A stretch of 64,000 bases of DNA, taken from Xanthomonas sontii (GTDB lineage: Bacteria > Pseudomonadota > Gammaproteobacteria > Xanthomonadales > Xanthomonadaceae). This document shows positions 1-9,304 of this stretch, piece after piece (positions within the stretch are counted from its first letter, which is position 1; each line of letters begins with the position of its first letter). The position numbers were made by a program, and so were the translations under genes. The stretch spans positions 3,780,001 to 3,844,000 of the forward strand of contig NZ_CP132342.1 in NCBI RefSeq assembly GCF_040529055.1. Reading direction: 5' to 3'. The notes beneath the pieces were generated by a model. That model saw only the letters and a program-made list of their open reading frames with translations. It searched no databases and was not told the origin of the DNA.

Positions 1-77
1 TCAACGGCATGTGGTTCGAGGCGCGCGAGCGCAACGCCGCGGATGCCGCCGCGGACGCGGCCGCTGCGGGGGACTGA
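1..77 (+). CDS. C-terminal fragment of an unidentified protein
   Basis: An open frame enters from the left edge and ends with TGA at 75-77. The visible tail is about 24 residues, beginning NGMWFEARERN and ending in an Ala/Asp-rich stretch. The fragment is too short to assign to a family. The tRNA gene follows 60 bases later on the same strand. Confidence 0.45.
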   Translation, partial: NGMWFEARERNAADAAADAAAAGD

Positions 78-137
78 AATTTTTTTGCAAAGGCGCTTGC
101 CGAATGCGGAAGACCTCCGTATCATGTGCGGCTCCTT

Positions 138-214
<77 letters not shown>

Positions 215-233
215 GTTTCAAGGTCACAAGAAG

Positions 234-264
234 CCTGGAAAACCACAGTTTTCCGGGTTTTTTT
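234..264 (+). terminator. Intrinsic terminator after tRNA-Pro
   Basis: A stem of CCtGGAAAAC against GTTTTCCgGG is followed directly by a run of seven T. It lies 20 bases after the tRNA CCA end, so the tRNA transcript should end here. Confidence 0.85.
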
Positions 265-506
265 GTGTCTGCAATCCGGGATAGGCCGCGCGGTGCGGTG
301 ACACCCCTCCTGCCCCTGCCCCGGCCAGCACGCGTCCTCTCGGGGCCGCGGCGGCTTGACTCCATGGCCTGGCTTTTCGCCACAATGGTGGCGGGGAACC
401 GGCGCATTCATCCCCACCTCCTTCCTTGGCGACCAAGCGTGCCGGAAGCGAGGTGGCGGGCATGTCCGTTTCGACGTTCACGACTCAGACAAACGGACAC
501 GACACC

Positions 507-836
507 ATGAAACTGCAAGCGGCACTCTGCCTCTCGTTGATCGTTTTGTATTGCGCACCCGCAGCAGCGGTGACCGAAACCGACAAGCAGGTGGACCGAC
601 TCGGCGTGCAGGGCGTACAGGGCGGCGCGACTGCCTACTTCAGCGTCAAGGATGCGCTCTCCACCACCTGCAAGTTCGACATCGTCTACCTCAACCTCGG
701 CGACGAGTTCGGCAAGGCCGCCTATGCGAGCCTGCTCGCCGCGCAGACCTCGGGCAAGAAGCTCTCGCGCTTCGAGTATTGGCAATCCGCTCCAGGCGAA
801 ACCTGCACGCTCTCGCTGGTCGAATCGCACAGCTGA
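507..836 (+). CDS. Small secreted protein of unknown function
   Basis: A 109-residue protein. The chosen ATG at 507 opens a classic signal peptide (MKLQAALCLSLIVLYCAPAAA, cleavage probably after AAA near residue 22). The longer in-frame start at 426 would put 27 extra residues before it and is less likely. The mature part is about 87 residues with two cysteines (TTCKFD and GETCTLS) that could form one disulfide. It contains the stretch KFDIVYLNLGDEFGKAAYASLLAAQTSGK, quoted here only as KFDIVYLNLGDEFG. I do not recognise the family. It stands alone, with the hlyD remnant facing it on the other strand. Confidence 0.7.
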   Translation: MKLQAALCLSLIVLYCAPAAAVTETDKQVDRLGVQGVQGGATAYFSVKDALSTTCKFDIVYLNLGDEFGKAAYASLLAAQTSGKKLSRFEYWQSAPGETCTLSLVESHS

Positions 837-858
837 TCGGCACTGACTACGGCCGCGC

Positions 859-996
859 TCAGCGCAACCGCGCCTTCAACAGCGGCCGCAGCAGGTAGTT
901 CAGCACGCTGCGCTTGCCGGTCAGGATGTCGACCTCGGCCACCATGCCCGGGATGATCGGCAACGCCACCGGCATGGCCAGGTTCTGCGTGACTGC
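859..996 (-). pseudogene. C-terminal remnant of an HlyD-family secretion adaptor
   Basis: On the minus strand the last 45 or so codons of an open frame read ...LPIIPGMVAEVDILTGKRSV and then NYLLRPLLKARLR before the stop. This is the conserved C-terminal end of HlyD-type membrane fusion proteins, which join an inner-membrane ABC exporter to TolC in type I secretion. Full members have about 400 or more residues with a transmembrane segment and long coiled coil. None of that is present here. Upstream of about 996 similarity stops and the frame becomes Arg/Ala-rich. No transporter gene is next to it. It is read as a decayed or deleted gene, probably not expressed. Confidence 0.7.
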
Positions 997-1185
997 GTGC
1001 GTCCCTCCATCGGCTGCGTTCGCGAACCGCGCCGGTAAACGATTGCATCGACAGGCGCAGGCGACACCGTGCGGCCGGCGCGCCCGAGCAGCGCCCGGCC
1101 CTGTCATGGCGATCGGCCCACCGAACCCGGACGGTCGGCAGCGCGACGCGTGGCGTCGCGCGCCGCCGATGCGGCACTCTCTGGC

Positions 1186-3102
1186 TCAGTACACCGGCAA
1201 ACTGATGAAACTGGCCTGCTGCGGCGTGTGCCAGATCCGCTGCGTCGCCTTCTGGTAATCGCCGGGCTTGGCGAAGTAGATGTTGGGCACGTAGGTCTGC
1301 GGATTGCGGTCGTACAGCGGGAACAGGCTCGACTGCACCTGCACCATCACCCGGTGGCCGCGCTCGAAGGTGTGGTTGGCCGTCGGCAGGCCGAAGCGGT
1401 AGGCCAGCGGCTGGTTCGGGGTCAGCGGCGCCGGATGCTCGAAACTTTCGCGGTAGCGGCCGCGGAAGATCGCCAGCGACACCGGCAATTCGTAGCCGCC
1501 CAGTTTCGGATCGGACGCCATCTGGTCCGGGTACACGTCGATCAGCTTCACCACCCAGTCGCTGTCGCTGCCGCTGGTGGAGGCCTGCAGGTGCACCTGC
1601 GGCGCGCCGGCGATGCGCAGCGGCGCCTGCAGCGGTTCGCTGACGAAGGTCAGCACGTCCGGGCGGCCGTCGACGAAGCGCTGGTCGTGCACCAGCCAGG
1701 TGGTCCACATGTCGCGGTCGCCGAACACCACCGGGCGCGGCACGAACGGCACCGGCTTGGCCGGGTCGGACACGTATTCGGTGTACTCGCCCTGCCCGGC
1801 CTTGGGCGCCTCGAACGAGACGCGGCCGCCGGCCTCCAGGTACAGCGGCTTGCTCTGCGCCGGGCAGCCCTGCGCGCAGCTCAGCGGCCAGCGCTGCAGG
1901 CGGTCCCAGTGGTTGGCGCCGGTGTCGTAGATCAGCACCGGCGGCGTGTCGGCCTTGGGCGCGCCGTCGACCAGGTACTGATCGAAGAACGGCTTGAGCA
2001 CGTCGCGGCGGAACTGCAGCGCGGTATCGCCGTCGAACTGCAGTGCGCCCAGCGAGGCGCCCTCGTAGTTGACCTGGCTGTGCCGCCACGGCCCCATCAC
2101 CAGGTAGTTCTTGTCGTTGCCGGTATCGCGCGGCTCCATCGCCTCGTAGCTGTGGATCGCGCCCCACATGTCTTCCTGGTCCCACAGCCCCTGCAGCCAC
2201 ATCGTCGGCACCTTCAGCGGGGTGCGCGCCATCACCTTGTCCAGCGCCTGCTCCTGCCAGAACGCGTCATAGGCCGGGTGCTCGGTGAGCTTGCGCCACC
2301 ACGGCAACTGCTCCAGCCCGGCGGCCTTGGCGTAGTCGCCGGCCGAACCGGCGCGCAGGAAATTGCTGTAGTCGTCGTAGCCCTGGCGCGGGATGCCCTC
2401 GCCCTTGCCGCGCCGGGTCATCTGGCCGGTGAAGTAGTCCAGGTTGACCTGGCGGAAGGCGCCGTAGTTGAGCCAGTCGTCGCCCATCCAGCCGTCGATC
2501 ATCGGGCTTTCCGGCGCGGCCACCTTCAGCGCCGGATGCGGATCGGCCAGCGCCATCACCACGGTGAAGCCCTCGTAGGACGAGCCGATCATGCCGACCT
2601 TGCCGTTGGATTCGGGCACGTGCTTGACCAGCCAGTCGATGGTGTCCCAGGCGTCGGTGGCATGGTCGACCTTGGTCGGGTTGAGCGGCCCGCGCAGCGG
2701 CCGGGTCACCACGTAGTCGCCCTCGGAGCCGTATTTGCCACGGATATCCTGGAACACGCGGATGTAGCCGCCATCGACGAACACCTCGTCGCCCTGCGGC
2801 AGCAGATCGCGCATGTGCGGCGAGGCCAGCCGGCTGGCACGGCCGCTGGCGTCGTAGGGCGTGCGGGTCAGCAGCATCGGCGCGCCGTGCGCGCCCTTGG
2901 GCAGCACGATCACCGTGTGCAGCTTGACCCCGTCGCGCATCGGGATCATCACCTCGCGCTTGATGTAGTCGTTGGCCGCGGTCGGCGCGACGAAGGGCTT
3001 GCCGGTGATGTCCGGGGTCATCGGCGCGGTCTGGGCGAACGCGGTGCCGGCGGTGGCGAGGGCGACAGCAGCGGCGAGCAGGCAGGGAGCGAGGCGGCGC
3101 AT
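1186..3102 (-). CDS. aeh: Secreted alpha-amino acid ester hydrolase (CocE/NonD family)
   Basis: Serine hydrolase of the X-Pro dipeptidyl-peptidase-like (S15/CocE) fold, 638 residues, which is the usual length. It hydrolyses or transfers alpha-amino acyl esters and beta-lactam side chains in the Xanthomonas enzymes of this family. A signal peptide MRRLAPCLLAAAVALATAG ends near AFA-Q, so it acts in the periplasm or outside. The nucleophile sits in GSSYEGF (Ser about 174). The Asp of the triad and two residues of the carboxylate cluster are in WDQEDMW (about 307-310). The triad His is in PWRHSQVN (about 340). A C-terminal jelly-roll domain follows. An alternative ATG lies two codons upstream (3108). 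I chose the MRR start because it gives a normal signal peptide. The natural role is unknown. Confidence 0.92.
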   Translation of the reverse strand: MRRLAPCLLAAAVALATAGTAFAQTAPMTPDITGKPFVAPTAANDYIKREVMIPMRDGVKLHTVIVLPKGAHGAPMLLTRTPYDASGRASRLASPHMRDLLPQGDEVFVDGGYIRVFQDIRGKYGSEGDYVVTRPLRGPLNPTKVDHATDAWDTIDWLVKHVPESNGKVGMIGSSYEGFTVVMALADPHPALKVAAPESPMIDGWMGDDWLNYGAFRQVNLDYFTGQMTRRGKGEGIPRQGYDDYSNFLRAGSAGDYAKAAGLEQLPWWRKLTEHPAYDAFWQEQALDKVMARTPLKVPTMWLQGLWDQEDMWGAIHSYEAMEPRDTGNDKNYLVMGPWRHSQVNYEGASLGALQFDGDTALQFRRDVLKPFFDQYLVDGAPKADTPPVLIYDTGANHWDRLQRWPLSCAQGCPAQSKPLYLEAGGRVSFEAPKAGQGEYTEYVSDPAKPVPFVPRPVVFGDRDMWTTWLVHDQRFVDGRPDVLTFVSEPLQAPLRIAGAPQVHLQASTSGSDSDWVVKLIDVYPDQMASDPKLGGYELPVSLAIFRGRYRESFEHPAPLTPNQPLAYRFGLPTANHTFERGHRVMVQVQSSLFPLYDRNPQTYVPNIYFAKPGDYQKATQRIWHTPQQASFISLPVY

Positions 3103-3336
3103 GGGCATTGGATCCCGAAAGGAGACGAATCCGCGACGCTAGGCGACGGCGCCTCACTCGGCAAGTGACAAAGGCTGGGTCGCCGGCCCTCGCCGTTGGC
3201 GCCGCGGGCACGCGAGCGCGCAGGCACGCCATGCCAATCAGCTCAGGTGGCTGCCCTGCCCCAGCTCCACCGACACGACGCAGATCACTCCCTTGCCAGG
3301 CAGCTCAGGCGCCCGACCGACCAGGATCGCACCGCC

Positions 3337-4584
3337 TCAGTGCCGCACCTGGCCTTCGCCGCGCACCACGAAGCGCTCCACGGTCAGCGCTTCCAGGCCC
3401 ATCGGGCCGTAGGCGTGCAGGCGCGTGGTGGAGATGCCGATCTCCGCGCCCAGGCCGAGTTCGCCGCCGTCGGAGAAGCGCGAGGAGGCGTTGACCATCA
3501 CCACCGCCGCGCGCAGCGCCTGCACGAAGGCCTCCGCGTTGGCCGCGTCCGCGGTGGCGATGACTTCGGTGTGATCCGAGCCGTAGCGGCGGATATGCGC
3601 GATCGCGGCGTCCAGGTCCGGCACCACCGCGACCGCCAGGATCAGGTCCAGATACTCGGCGGCGTAGTCGTCGTCGCTGGCAGGGTCGATGTCCGGCAGC
3701 AGCGCGCGTGTGGCGGCATCGCCGCGCAGGGCGACGCCGCGCTCGCGCAACGCCTGCGCCGCCAGCGGCAGGAAGCGCGGGGCCACGTCGGCGTGCACCA
3801 GCAGCGTCTCCAGGGAGTTGCAGGCGGCCGGCCGCGTGGTCTTGCCGTCGACCAGCAGCTTCACCGCCAACGCCAGATCCGCCGAGGCGTCCACGAACAG
3901 ATGGCACACGCCCTTGTAGTGCTTGATCACCGGCACCCGCGCATGTTCGGCGACGAAGCGGATTAGGCCCTCGCCGCCGCGCGGGATCGCCAGGTCGACG
4001 ATGTCGTTCAGCTGCAGCAGCTCCAGCATGGTCTCGCGGCGCAGATCCTCGACCAGGGTCAGCGCGGCCTCGCCGATGCCGGCGGCGCGCAGCGCCCGGC
4101 GCAGTGATGCGGCGATGGCGGTATTGGAGTGGATCGCCTCGGAGCCGCCGCGCAGGATCACCCCGTTGCCGGCCTTGATGCACAGCGCCGCGGCGTCGGC
4201 GGTAACGTTGGGGCGCGCCTCGTAGATCATCGCCACCACACCCAGCGGCACGCGGATCTTCTGCACGCGGATACCGTTGGGTCGCACGTCGTCGCGGGTG
4301 ACCTGCCCCACCGGGTCGGGCAGGCCCGCCACCTCGCGCAGCGCCGCGGCGATGCCGTCCAGGCGCTTGCGGTCCAGCGCCAGCCGATCGAGCATCGCGC
4401 TGCCGACGTCCTTGGCCCGCGCCGCCTCCAGATCGCGCGCATTGGCGGCGAGGATCGCCTCCGCATCCGCTTCCAGCGCCGCCGCCATCGCCTCCAGCAA
4501 CGCCTGTTTGGCCGGCGACGACAACTGCGCCAACGCTTGCGCGGCATCGCGGCAGTGCAGGGCCTGGGTGCGGATGGAGGTCAT
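3337..4584 (-). CDS. proA: Gamma-glutamyl phosphate reductase
   Basis: Second enzyme of proline synthesis in the cytoplasm. It reduces gamma-glutamyl phosphate with NADPH to glutamate semialdehyde. It has 415 residues, typical for ProA, with the aldehyde dehydrogenase fold. The catalytic cysteine lies in the motif [13 protein letters not shown] (about residues 251-263). The substrate-loop region [18 protein letters not shown] is also present. A GGAG ribosome site lies 8 bases before the ATG. It is the last gene of the arginine/proline string, 145 bases after proB. The gap holds four perfect GGATTCG copies and further degenerate ones. The enzyme may associate with ProB, as in other bacteria (family knowledge). 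Confidence 0.97.
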   Translation of the reverse strand: MTSIRTQALHCRDAAQALAQLSSPAKQALLEAMAAALEADAEAILAANARDLEAARAKDVGSAMLDRLALDRKRLDGIAAALREVAGLPDPVGQVTRDDVRPNGIRVQKIRVPLGVVAMIYEARPNVTADAAALCIKAGNGVILRGGSEAIHSNTAIAASLRRALRAAGIGEAALTLVEDLRRETMLELLQLNDIVDLAIPRGGEGLIRFVAEHARVPVIKHYKGVCHLFVDASADLALAVKLLVDGKTTRPAACNSLETLLVHADVAPRFLPLAAQALRERGVALRGDAATRALLPDIDPASDDDYAAEYLDLILAVAVVPDLDAAIAHIRRYGSDHTEVIATADAANAEAFVQALRAAVVMVNASSRFSDGGELGLGAEIGISTTRLHAYGPMGLEALTVERFVVRGEGQVRH

Positions 4585-4598
4585 TGGGCGGCTCCGGT

Positions 4599-4626
4599 GG
4601 ATTCGGGATTCGGGATTCGGGATTCG
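4599..4626. repeat. Four perfect tandem GGATTCG heptamers
   Basis: Exactly four copies of GGATTCG, 15 bases upstream of the proA ATG. It belongs to the heptamer family (GGGATTC, GGGAATG and variants) found at more than ten gene boundaries in this window. Confidence 0.9.
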
Positions 4627-4729
4627 AAAAGGCTACGTTCGGCGCGAGGACATCAGAGGCGGCGAATGCGATGCGCGATGCAGGTGCCGGCCTTGCGGCG
4701 CAGACGCGGCCGGCGCAGAGCGGGCGCGC

Positions 4730-5911
4730 TTACGCCGATTCCCCATTCCCGACTCCCGATTCCCGCACCACCACCAGATCGTCGCGGTGGATCACGTTCT
4801 CGCCGTAGTTGTAGCCCAGGATCGCCTCGATGTCGCGCGAGTGGCGGCCGGCGATGCGGCGGATGTCCACCGCCGCGTACTGGCTGACGCCGCGCGCCAG
4901 GCAGCGCTCGCCGGCCGCGTCGCGCAGGCGCACCTCGACCATGTCGCCGCGGCGGAACTCGCCCACGGCGCCGGCCACGCCGCCCGGCAGCAGCGAGGCG
5001 CCCTTGTCGAGCAGCGCAGTCGCTGCACCGGCGTCGACCAGGATCGCCCCGGGCTCCACCGGCACGTGGCGCAGCCAGTACTTGCGCGCGGCGATGCGGG
5101 TGCGTGCGGCATGGATGCGGGTGCCGCGCAGGCTGTCCTGGGCCAGGCCGCGCAGCACCTCGGCACTGCGGCCGTTGAACAGATAGGTCTCGATGCCGGC
5201 GGCGCCGGCCTTGGCCGCGGCCTCCAGCTTGGTGCGCATGCCGCCGGTGCCTACGCCGCTGCCGCTGCCGCCGGCCATGGCCAGCACCGCCGCGCTCAGT
5301 TCCTGCACCTCGTGCAGCGGTTGTGCCTGCGGGTCGCGGCGCGGGTCGGCGGTGTACAAGCCGTCGATATCGGTGGCGATGAACAGCGCATCGGCATCGA
5401 CCAGGGCGGCGACGATCGCGGCCAGATTGTCATTGTCGCCGAGCTTGAGTTCGTCCACCGACACGGTGTCGTTCTCGTTCACCACCGGTAGCGCGCCCAG
5501 CCGCAACAGTTCGCCCAGCGTGGCGCGCGCATTGAGGTAGCGGCGACGGTTGCGCAGGTCGTCGTGGGTCAGCAGCACCTGCGCCACCGGCCGCTCGAAG
5601 AAGCGCTGCCACAGCGCGATCAACTGCGCCTGGCCGAGCGCGGCCAGCGCCTGCCGTGCCGCCAGCGCCGCACCGGCCTCGGCGGCCTTGGGCACGATGG
5701 CGCGGCCCGCGGCGACCGCGCCGGAGGACACGATCACCAGTTCGCGCCCGGCCGCCAGGTTGGCCGAGACGAACTGCGCCAGGCCCAGCGCGAAGCGCGG
5801 GGTCAGCCCGCCGCCGTCGGCAGCCAGCAAGCTGCTGCCGACCTTGAGCACCGCGCGCCGCCACGGCGGCAGGCGTTGTTCGACGAAGGGCGATGGCGTC
5901 TGCGAGGTCAT
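4730..5911 (-). CDS. proB: Glutamate 5-kinase with PUA domain
   Basis: First and normally feedback-inhibited enzyme of proline synthesis: ATP plus glutamate to gamma-glutamyl phosphate. It has 393 residues: an amino acid kinase domain (about 15-270) with LKVGSSLL, VSSGAVAAG, NENDTVS and GGMRTKLEAA, then a PUA domain (about 285-375). The last dozen residues, VRESGVGNGESA, are encoded by a heptamer repeat tract (4738-4765), so the native C-terminus has been replaced or extended by repeat DNA. The start is 4 bases after the YCII stop, so the two are probably translationally linked. The product feeds ProA, encoded just downstream. Confidence 0.96.
   Translation of the reverse strand: MTSQTPSPFVEQRLPPWRRAVLKVGSSLLAADGGGLTPRFALGLAQFVSANLAAGRELVIVSSGAVAAGRAIVPKAAEAGAALAARQALAALGQAQLIALWQRFFERPVAQVLLTHDDLRNRRRYLNARATLGELLRLGALPVVNENDTVSVDELKLGDNDNLAAIVAALVDADALFIATDIDGLYTADPRRDPQAQPLHEVQELSAAVLAMAGGSGSGVGTGGMRTKLEAAAKAGAAGIETYLFNGRSAEVLRGLAQDSLRGTRIHAARTRIAARKYWLRHVPVEPGAILVDAGAATALLDKGASLLPGGVAGAVGEFRRGDMVEVRLRDAAGERCLARGVSQYAAVDIRRIAGRHSRDIEAILGYNYGENVIHRDDLVVVRESGVGNGESA
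4738..4765. repeat. Degenerate heptamer tract inside the proB 3' end
   Basis: Four tandem units of the ATTCCCG/ACTCCCG type. They are read in frame as the C-terminal residues of ProB. Confidence 0.85.
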
Positions 5912-5915
5912 GGGA

Positions 5916-6173
5916 TCAGCGCGTGTTCCATTCGTAGACGGTGAGGTCGGAGCTGCCGTGGATCGCCAGCGGATCGGCGGCGACGATCGCCTGCGCCTGC
6001 GCCAGGTCGTCCACGCCCTGCAGCAGGTAGGCGCCGCCGCTGCGGTCGCTGAAGCCGCCGGTCAGCGCCAGCAGGCCGCGTGCGCGCAGGTCGTCGAGGA
6101 AGGCCTGATGCGGAGCGACCACGCGCTCGTCGAAGCTCGGTTTGCGCATCGCCAGGACCAGGTAGTGCTTCAT
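5916..6173 (-). CDS. YCII-family small protein
   Basis: An 85-residue YCII-like (YciI superfamily) protein, a ferredoxin-like alpha/beta fold with a conserved His/Asp pair. The start at MKHYLVLAMR is preferred because AGAAGGA lies about 10 bases upstream, within the codons of the longer form that begins at 6194. Recognisable parts are HQAFLDDLRARGLLALTGGF, GGAYLLQG and the C-terminal YEWNTR. The function in this family is mostly unknown. It lies between argH and proB, and its stop is 4 bases before the proB start. A role in arginine/proline metabolism is only an inference from position. Confidence 0.85.
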   Translation of the reverse strand: MKHYLVLAMRKPSFDERVVAPHQAFLDDLRARGLLALTGGFSDRSGGAYLLQGVDDLAQAQAIVAADPLAIHGSSDLTVYEWNTR

Positions 6174-6229
6174 CGTACGGTGTTCCTTCTGCAATCGGTT
6201 TGCATGTTCGGCGTCGCAGCGAACGCTTT

Positions 6230-6294
6230 TGTGGGAGGGGCTTCAGCCCCGACGCGTTATAACGCCGAGGCGTCGCGGTTGAAGCCCTCCCACA
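6230..6294. repeat. Long imperfect palindrome (REP/MITE-like)
   Basis: Two arms of about 25 bases, TGTGGGAGGGGCTTCAGCCC and, inverted, GGTTGAAGCCCTCCCACA, flank a short central segment GACGCGTTATAACGCC. The transcript would fold into a long hairpin between argH and the YCII gene. It resembles REP-type elements common in Xanthomonas and Pseudomonas, and it may uncouple or stabilise upstream argH mRNA. There is no T run, so it is not a standard terminator. Confidence 0.8.
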
Positions 6295-6298
6295 GGCA

Positions 6299-7597
6299 TC
6301 AAGCCTCCAGCGCCTGCCAGCGCGCCTGCAGCTCGTCCAGGCGCAGATCGGCGGCGGCGCCCGGCGAGACCCGCGCGGCCAGGCTGCCTTCCGGCGTACG
6401 CCCCTGCCCTGCGCTGTCGGCGGATGCGGCGGCGGCCTGATAGGCCTCGCGGAACGGCACACCGGCCACTGCGGCTTCCACCGCCACGTCGGTGGCGTAC
6501 ATGCCCGAATCGATCGCCGCGCGCAGCCTGTCCTCGCGCCACTCCAGGTTGGCCAGCAACGCCGGCAGCAATTCCAGCGCGGCCAGGCCGCGGCCGAAGC
6601 CGTGGAAGATCGCGCCCTTGCTGCTCTGCAGGTCGCGGTGATAACCGGACGGCAGCGACAACAACTGTTCGATCTCGGTGCGCGCGGCAGCCACGCTGGC
6701 GTGGGTGGCGCGCATCAGCTCGATCACGTCCGGGTTGCGCTTGTTGGGCATGATCGAGCTGCCGGTGGTGTACTGCGCCGGCAACGCGACGAAGCCGAAT
6801 TCGCCGCTGGTGAACAGCGACAGGTCCCAGGCCAGGCGGCGCAGGTCCAGGGTGGCGCTGCCCAGCGCTTCCAGCGCGGCCATCTCGAACTTGCCGCGCG
6901 ACAGTTGCGCGTAGATCGGGCTGACCTGCAGCCGCGCGAAGCCCAGCGCGGCGGTGGTGTGCGCACGGTCCAGCGGCAGGTTGACGCCGTAGCCGGCGGC
7001 GGTGCCCAGCGGATTGCAGTCGACCAGGCGCAGAGTGTCGCGAGCGCGCAGCGCGTCGTCGATGAAGGCCTCGGCCCAGCCCGCCCACCACATGCCCGCC
7101 GAGGACACCACGGCGCGCTGGATGTGGGTGTAGCCGGGCACCGGCAGGTCGCGCTCGGCCTGCGCGCGGTCCAGCGCCACCTTGGCGATCTCCGCGCTCA
7201 GTTGCGCCAGCCGCGCCAGCCTGTCCTTCAGCCACAGCCGGGTGGCCACCAGGATCTGGTCGTTGCGGCTGCGTCCGGTGTGGATCTTGCGCCCGGCATC
7301 GCCCAGGCGTTCGGTCAGCCGCGCCTCGATCGCCGAGTGCCCGTCCTCGAAGCGCGCATCCAGCACGAACGCGCCGCTGCGGAAATCTTCGGCCAGCACC
7401 GCCAGCTCGCGCTGCAGCCCGGCCAGTTCGTCGGCGGACAGGATGCCGATGCGCTGCAGGCCTTCGGCGTGCGCGCCGCTGGCGGCGATGTCGTGAAGGA
7501 AGAACTCGCGGTCCAGGAGCACGTCGTCGCCGGCCAGGAAGGCCTGGATCTGCGTGTCGACGGCGACGCCGGGTTTTTGCCAGAGCAGATTGGTCAT
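6299..7597 (-). CDS. argH: Argininosuccinate lyase
   Basis: Last step of arginine synthesis: argininosuccinate to arginine and fumarate. It has 432 residues. The fumarase/aspartase superfamily signature is [12 protein letters not shown] (about 275-286). HTGRSRNDQ and GYTHIQRA are also present. The start at [10 protein letters not shown] is supported by the N-terminal LWQKPG motif. The longer open frame upstream is repeat sequence. It lies 86 bases after argC, with a heptamer tract between. It belongs to the minus-strand arginine string. The final 6 bases before the downstream palindrome show that the element abuts the stop codon. Confidence 0.97.
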   Translation of the reverse strand: MTNLLWQKPGVAVDTQIQAFLAGDDVLLDREFFLHDIAASGAHAEGLQRIGILSADELAGLQRELAVLAEDFRSGAFVLDARFEDGHSAIEARLTERLGDAGRKIHTGRSRNDQILVATRLWLKDRLARLAQLSAEIAKVALDRAQAERDLPVPGYTHIQRAVVSSAGMWWAGWAEAFIDDALRARDTLRLVDCNPLGTAAGYGVNLPLDRAHTTAALGFARLQVSPIYAQLSRGKFEMAALEALGSATLDLRRLAWDLSLFTSGEFGFVALPAQYTTGSSIMPNKRNPDVIELMRATHASVAAARTEIEQLLSLPSGYHRDLQSSKGAIFHGFGRGLAALELLPALLANLEWREDRLRAAIDSGMYATDVAVEAAVAGVPFREAYQAAAASADSAGQGRTPEGSLAARVSPGAAADLRLDELQARWQALEA

Positions 7598-7606
7598 TGG
7601 AGAGCC

Positions 7607-7637
7607 GGGATTGGGGAATGGGGAATGGGGATTCGGA
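7607..7637. repeat. Heptamer tract between argC and argH
   Basis: About four units of the GGGATTG/GGGAATG/GGGATTC type, 10 bases upstream of the argH ATG. Confidence 0.85.
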
Positions 7638-7683
7638 AAGCGGCGCGCTGCGGCGGTGATGGATGCCGTGCTGAGGTGGCGCC

Positions 7684-8664
7684 CTACGCCGGCGTGTCCA
7701 TCCGCGGGATCGAGGTCAGTTCGTCCACGCCCAGCGCCAGGTTGAGGTTCTGCATCGCCTGCGTCGCGGCGCCCTTGAGCAGGTTGTCGAGCGTCGCCAC
7801 CAGCACCAGGCGCTTGTTGCCCGGGGCCAGGGTGAAGCCGCCGAGCTGCACGCCGTGGCGGCCGGCGATGCGACTGACCCACGGCGCCTCGTCGATCACC
7901 TCGATCAGCGGCTCACCGGCATAGCGCGTGCGATACAGCTGCTGCACCGCGTCCAGCTTGAGCGGTTGCTGCAGCCACAGGTTCACGGTCATGGTGATGC
8001 CACGGAAATGCGGCGCCACGTGCGGCATGAATTCCACCGGCACGCCGAGCTGCGCGGACACCTCGCGCTCGTGCATGTGGTCGGTCAGCGCGTAGGGCAT
8101 CAGGTTGTCGTGCAGTAGCGCCGGGTTGTTCTTGTCCGACGGCGTGGTGCCGGCGCCGGAATAGCCGGATACGCCGAAGCACTGCGGCGGCCCGGCGAGC
8201 TGCTCGCGCAGCGGCGCGATCGCCAACTGCATCGCGGTGGCGTAGCAGCCCGGATTGCTGATGCGGCGCTGCCCGGCATAGCCGGCGCGGGTCAGTTCCG
8301 GCAGGCCGTAGTACCAGGCCGGGTCGAAGCGGTAGTCCGCGGACAGATCGACCACGATCGGGTCGGGCGCGCCGGCGGCGACCGCCGCATCCAGCGCCGC
8401 CACATAGGGCGCGGCCTTGCCGTTGGGCAGCGCCAGCACCACCACGTCGGCGCGCTTGGCCGCCACCGCGTCCGGGTCGAGATTCTCGTAGCGCAACTCG
8501 CCTTCGTAAGCGTCATGGTGCGCATCGACGCGCTGCCCGTCCAGCTCGCGCGAGGACAGGAAGGCCAGCCGCAACTGCGGATGCGCGGCGATCAGGCGGA
8601 TCAGTTCGGCGCCGGTGTGGCCGCGGGCACCGACGATGCCGATGGAATGAATGGGAGTGTTCAT
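7684..8664 (-). CDS. argC: N-acetyl-gamma-glutamyl-phosphate reductase
   Basis: Third step of arginine synthesis: NADPH reduction of N-acetylglutamyl phosphate to the semialdehyde. It has 326 residues. The nucleotide-binding loop is [15 protein letters not shown] at the N-terminus. The catalytic cysteine is in SNPGCYATA (about residue 158). HVAPHFRGI follows in the C-terminal half. The ATG overlaps the stop of the upstream GNAT gene by 4 bases (ATGA), so translation is coupled. The substrate comes from ArgB, two genes upstream. The product is converted by ArgD, which is not in this window. Confidence 0.97.
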   Translation of the reverse strand: MNTPIHSIGIVGARGHTGAELIRLIAAHPQLRLAFLSSRELDGQRVDAHHDAYEGELRYENLDPDAVAAKRADVVVLALPNGKAAPYVAALDAAVAAGAPDPIVVDLSADYRFDPAWYYGLPELTRAGYAGQRRISNPGCYATAMQLAIAPLREQLAGPPQCFGVSGYSGAGTTPSDKNNPALLHDNLMPYALTDHMHEREVSAQLGVPVEFMPHVAPHFRGITMTVNLWLQQPLKLDAVQQLYRTRYAGEPLIEVIDEAPWVSRIAGRHGVQLGGFTLAPGNKRLVLVATLDNLLKGAATQAMQNLNLALGVDELTSIPRMDTPA

Positions 8665-9290
8665 GCGTGCGAATCCAGGCGGAACTGCAGGTGGCGTTTC
8701 ACCCCGGCCCATTCCGTATCGATGATGGAGAAGATGACGGTGTCGCGCGGGGTGCCGTCGGCATGGCGCTTGTGGTTGCGCAGCACGCCGTCCTGCTTGG
8801 CCCCCAGCCGCGCGATCGCGGTGCGCGAGGCGTGGTTGAACCAACTGGTCTCGAACACCACGCTGAGGCAGCCCAGCGATTCGAAGGCGTGGCCAAGCAG
8901 CAACAGCTTGGTCTCGGTGTTCAGGCCGCTGCGCTGCACCCGCGGCGCATACCAGGTGTAGCCGATCGAAAGCGTCGGCACCTGCGGATCCAGGCCGTAG
9001 AAGCGCGTGCTGCCGACGATCTCGCCCTGCGCATCGCGCACCACGAACGGCAGCACCCGGCCCAGCGCCTGCACCTCCAGCGCGGCAGCGACGTAGGCGT
9101 CCACCCGCTCCGGCGCCGGCACATTGGTGTACCACAGCGCGTCCAGGCCGCTGCCGCGCAGCGCGGCGCGCAGGCCCTCGGCATGCGCCGCCTGCAGCGG
9201 CTCCAGGCTGACGTGGCGCCCGCGCAGTGTGGGCACGTGGCGCCAGGCCTCGGGCAGCACGGGATCGATGCTGGAGATGGGAATGGTCAT
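8661..9290 (-). CDS. GNAT acetyltransferase (RimJ/RimL type)
   Basis: A 209-residue GNAT-fold acetyltransferase of the RimJ/RimL group. The order is [19 protein letters not shown] at the N-terminus, [12 protein letters not shown] in the central sheet, the acetyl-CoA region [19 protein letters not shown], then [20 protein letters not shown] and a C-terminal beta strand with DTVIFSII. It is the only gene between argB and argC and overlaps argC by 4 bases. Its substrate is not known. It is not the N-acetylglutamate synthase, because that activity is fused to ArgB next door. A function linked to arginine metabolism is inferred from position only. Confidence 0.85.
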   Translation of the reverse strand: MTIPISSIDPVLPEAWRHVPTLRGRHVSLEPLQAAHAEGLRAALRGSGLDALWYTNVPAPERVDAYVAAALEVQALGRVLPFVVRDAQGEIVGSTRFYGLDPQVPTLSIGYTWYAPRVQRSGLNTETKLLLLGHAFESLGCLSVVFETSWFNHASRTAIARLGAKQDGVLRNHKRHADGTPRDTVIFSIIDTEWAGVKRHLQFRLDSHA

Positions 9291-9304
9291 GACGAAGGCG
9301 CCGC

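Noticed and set aside
1069..3168. A 699-codon frame on the plus strand
   Set aside because: It is antisense to the ester hydrolase gene, whose catalytic motifs are clear on the minus strand.
4599..4626. Tandem GGATTCG units as a possible CRISPR array
   Set aside because: The units are 7 bases with no spacers and no cas genes are near.
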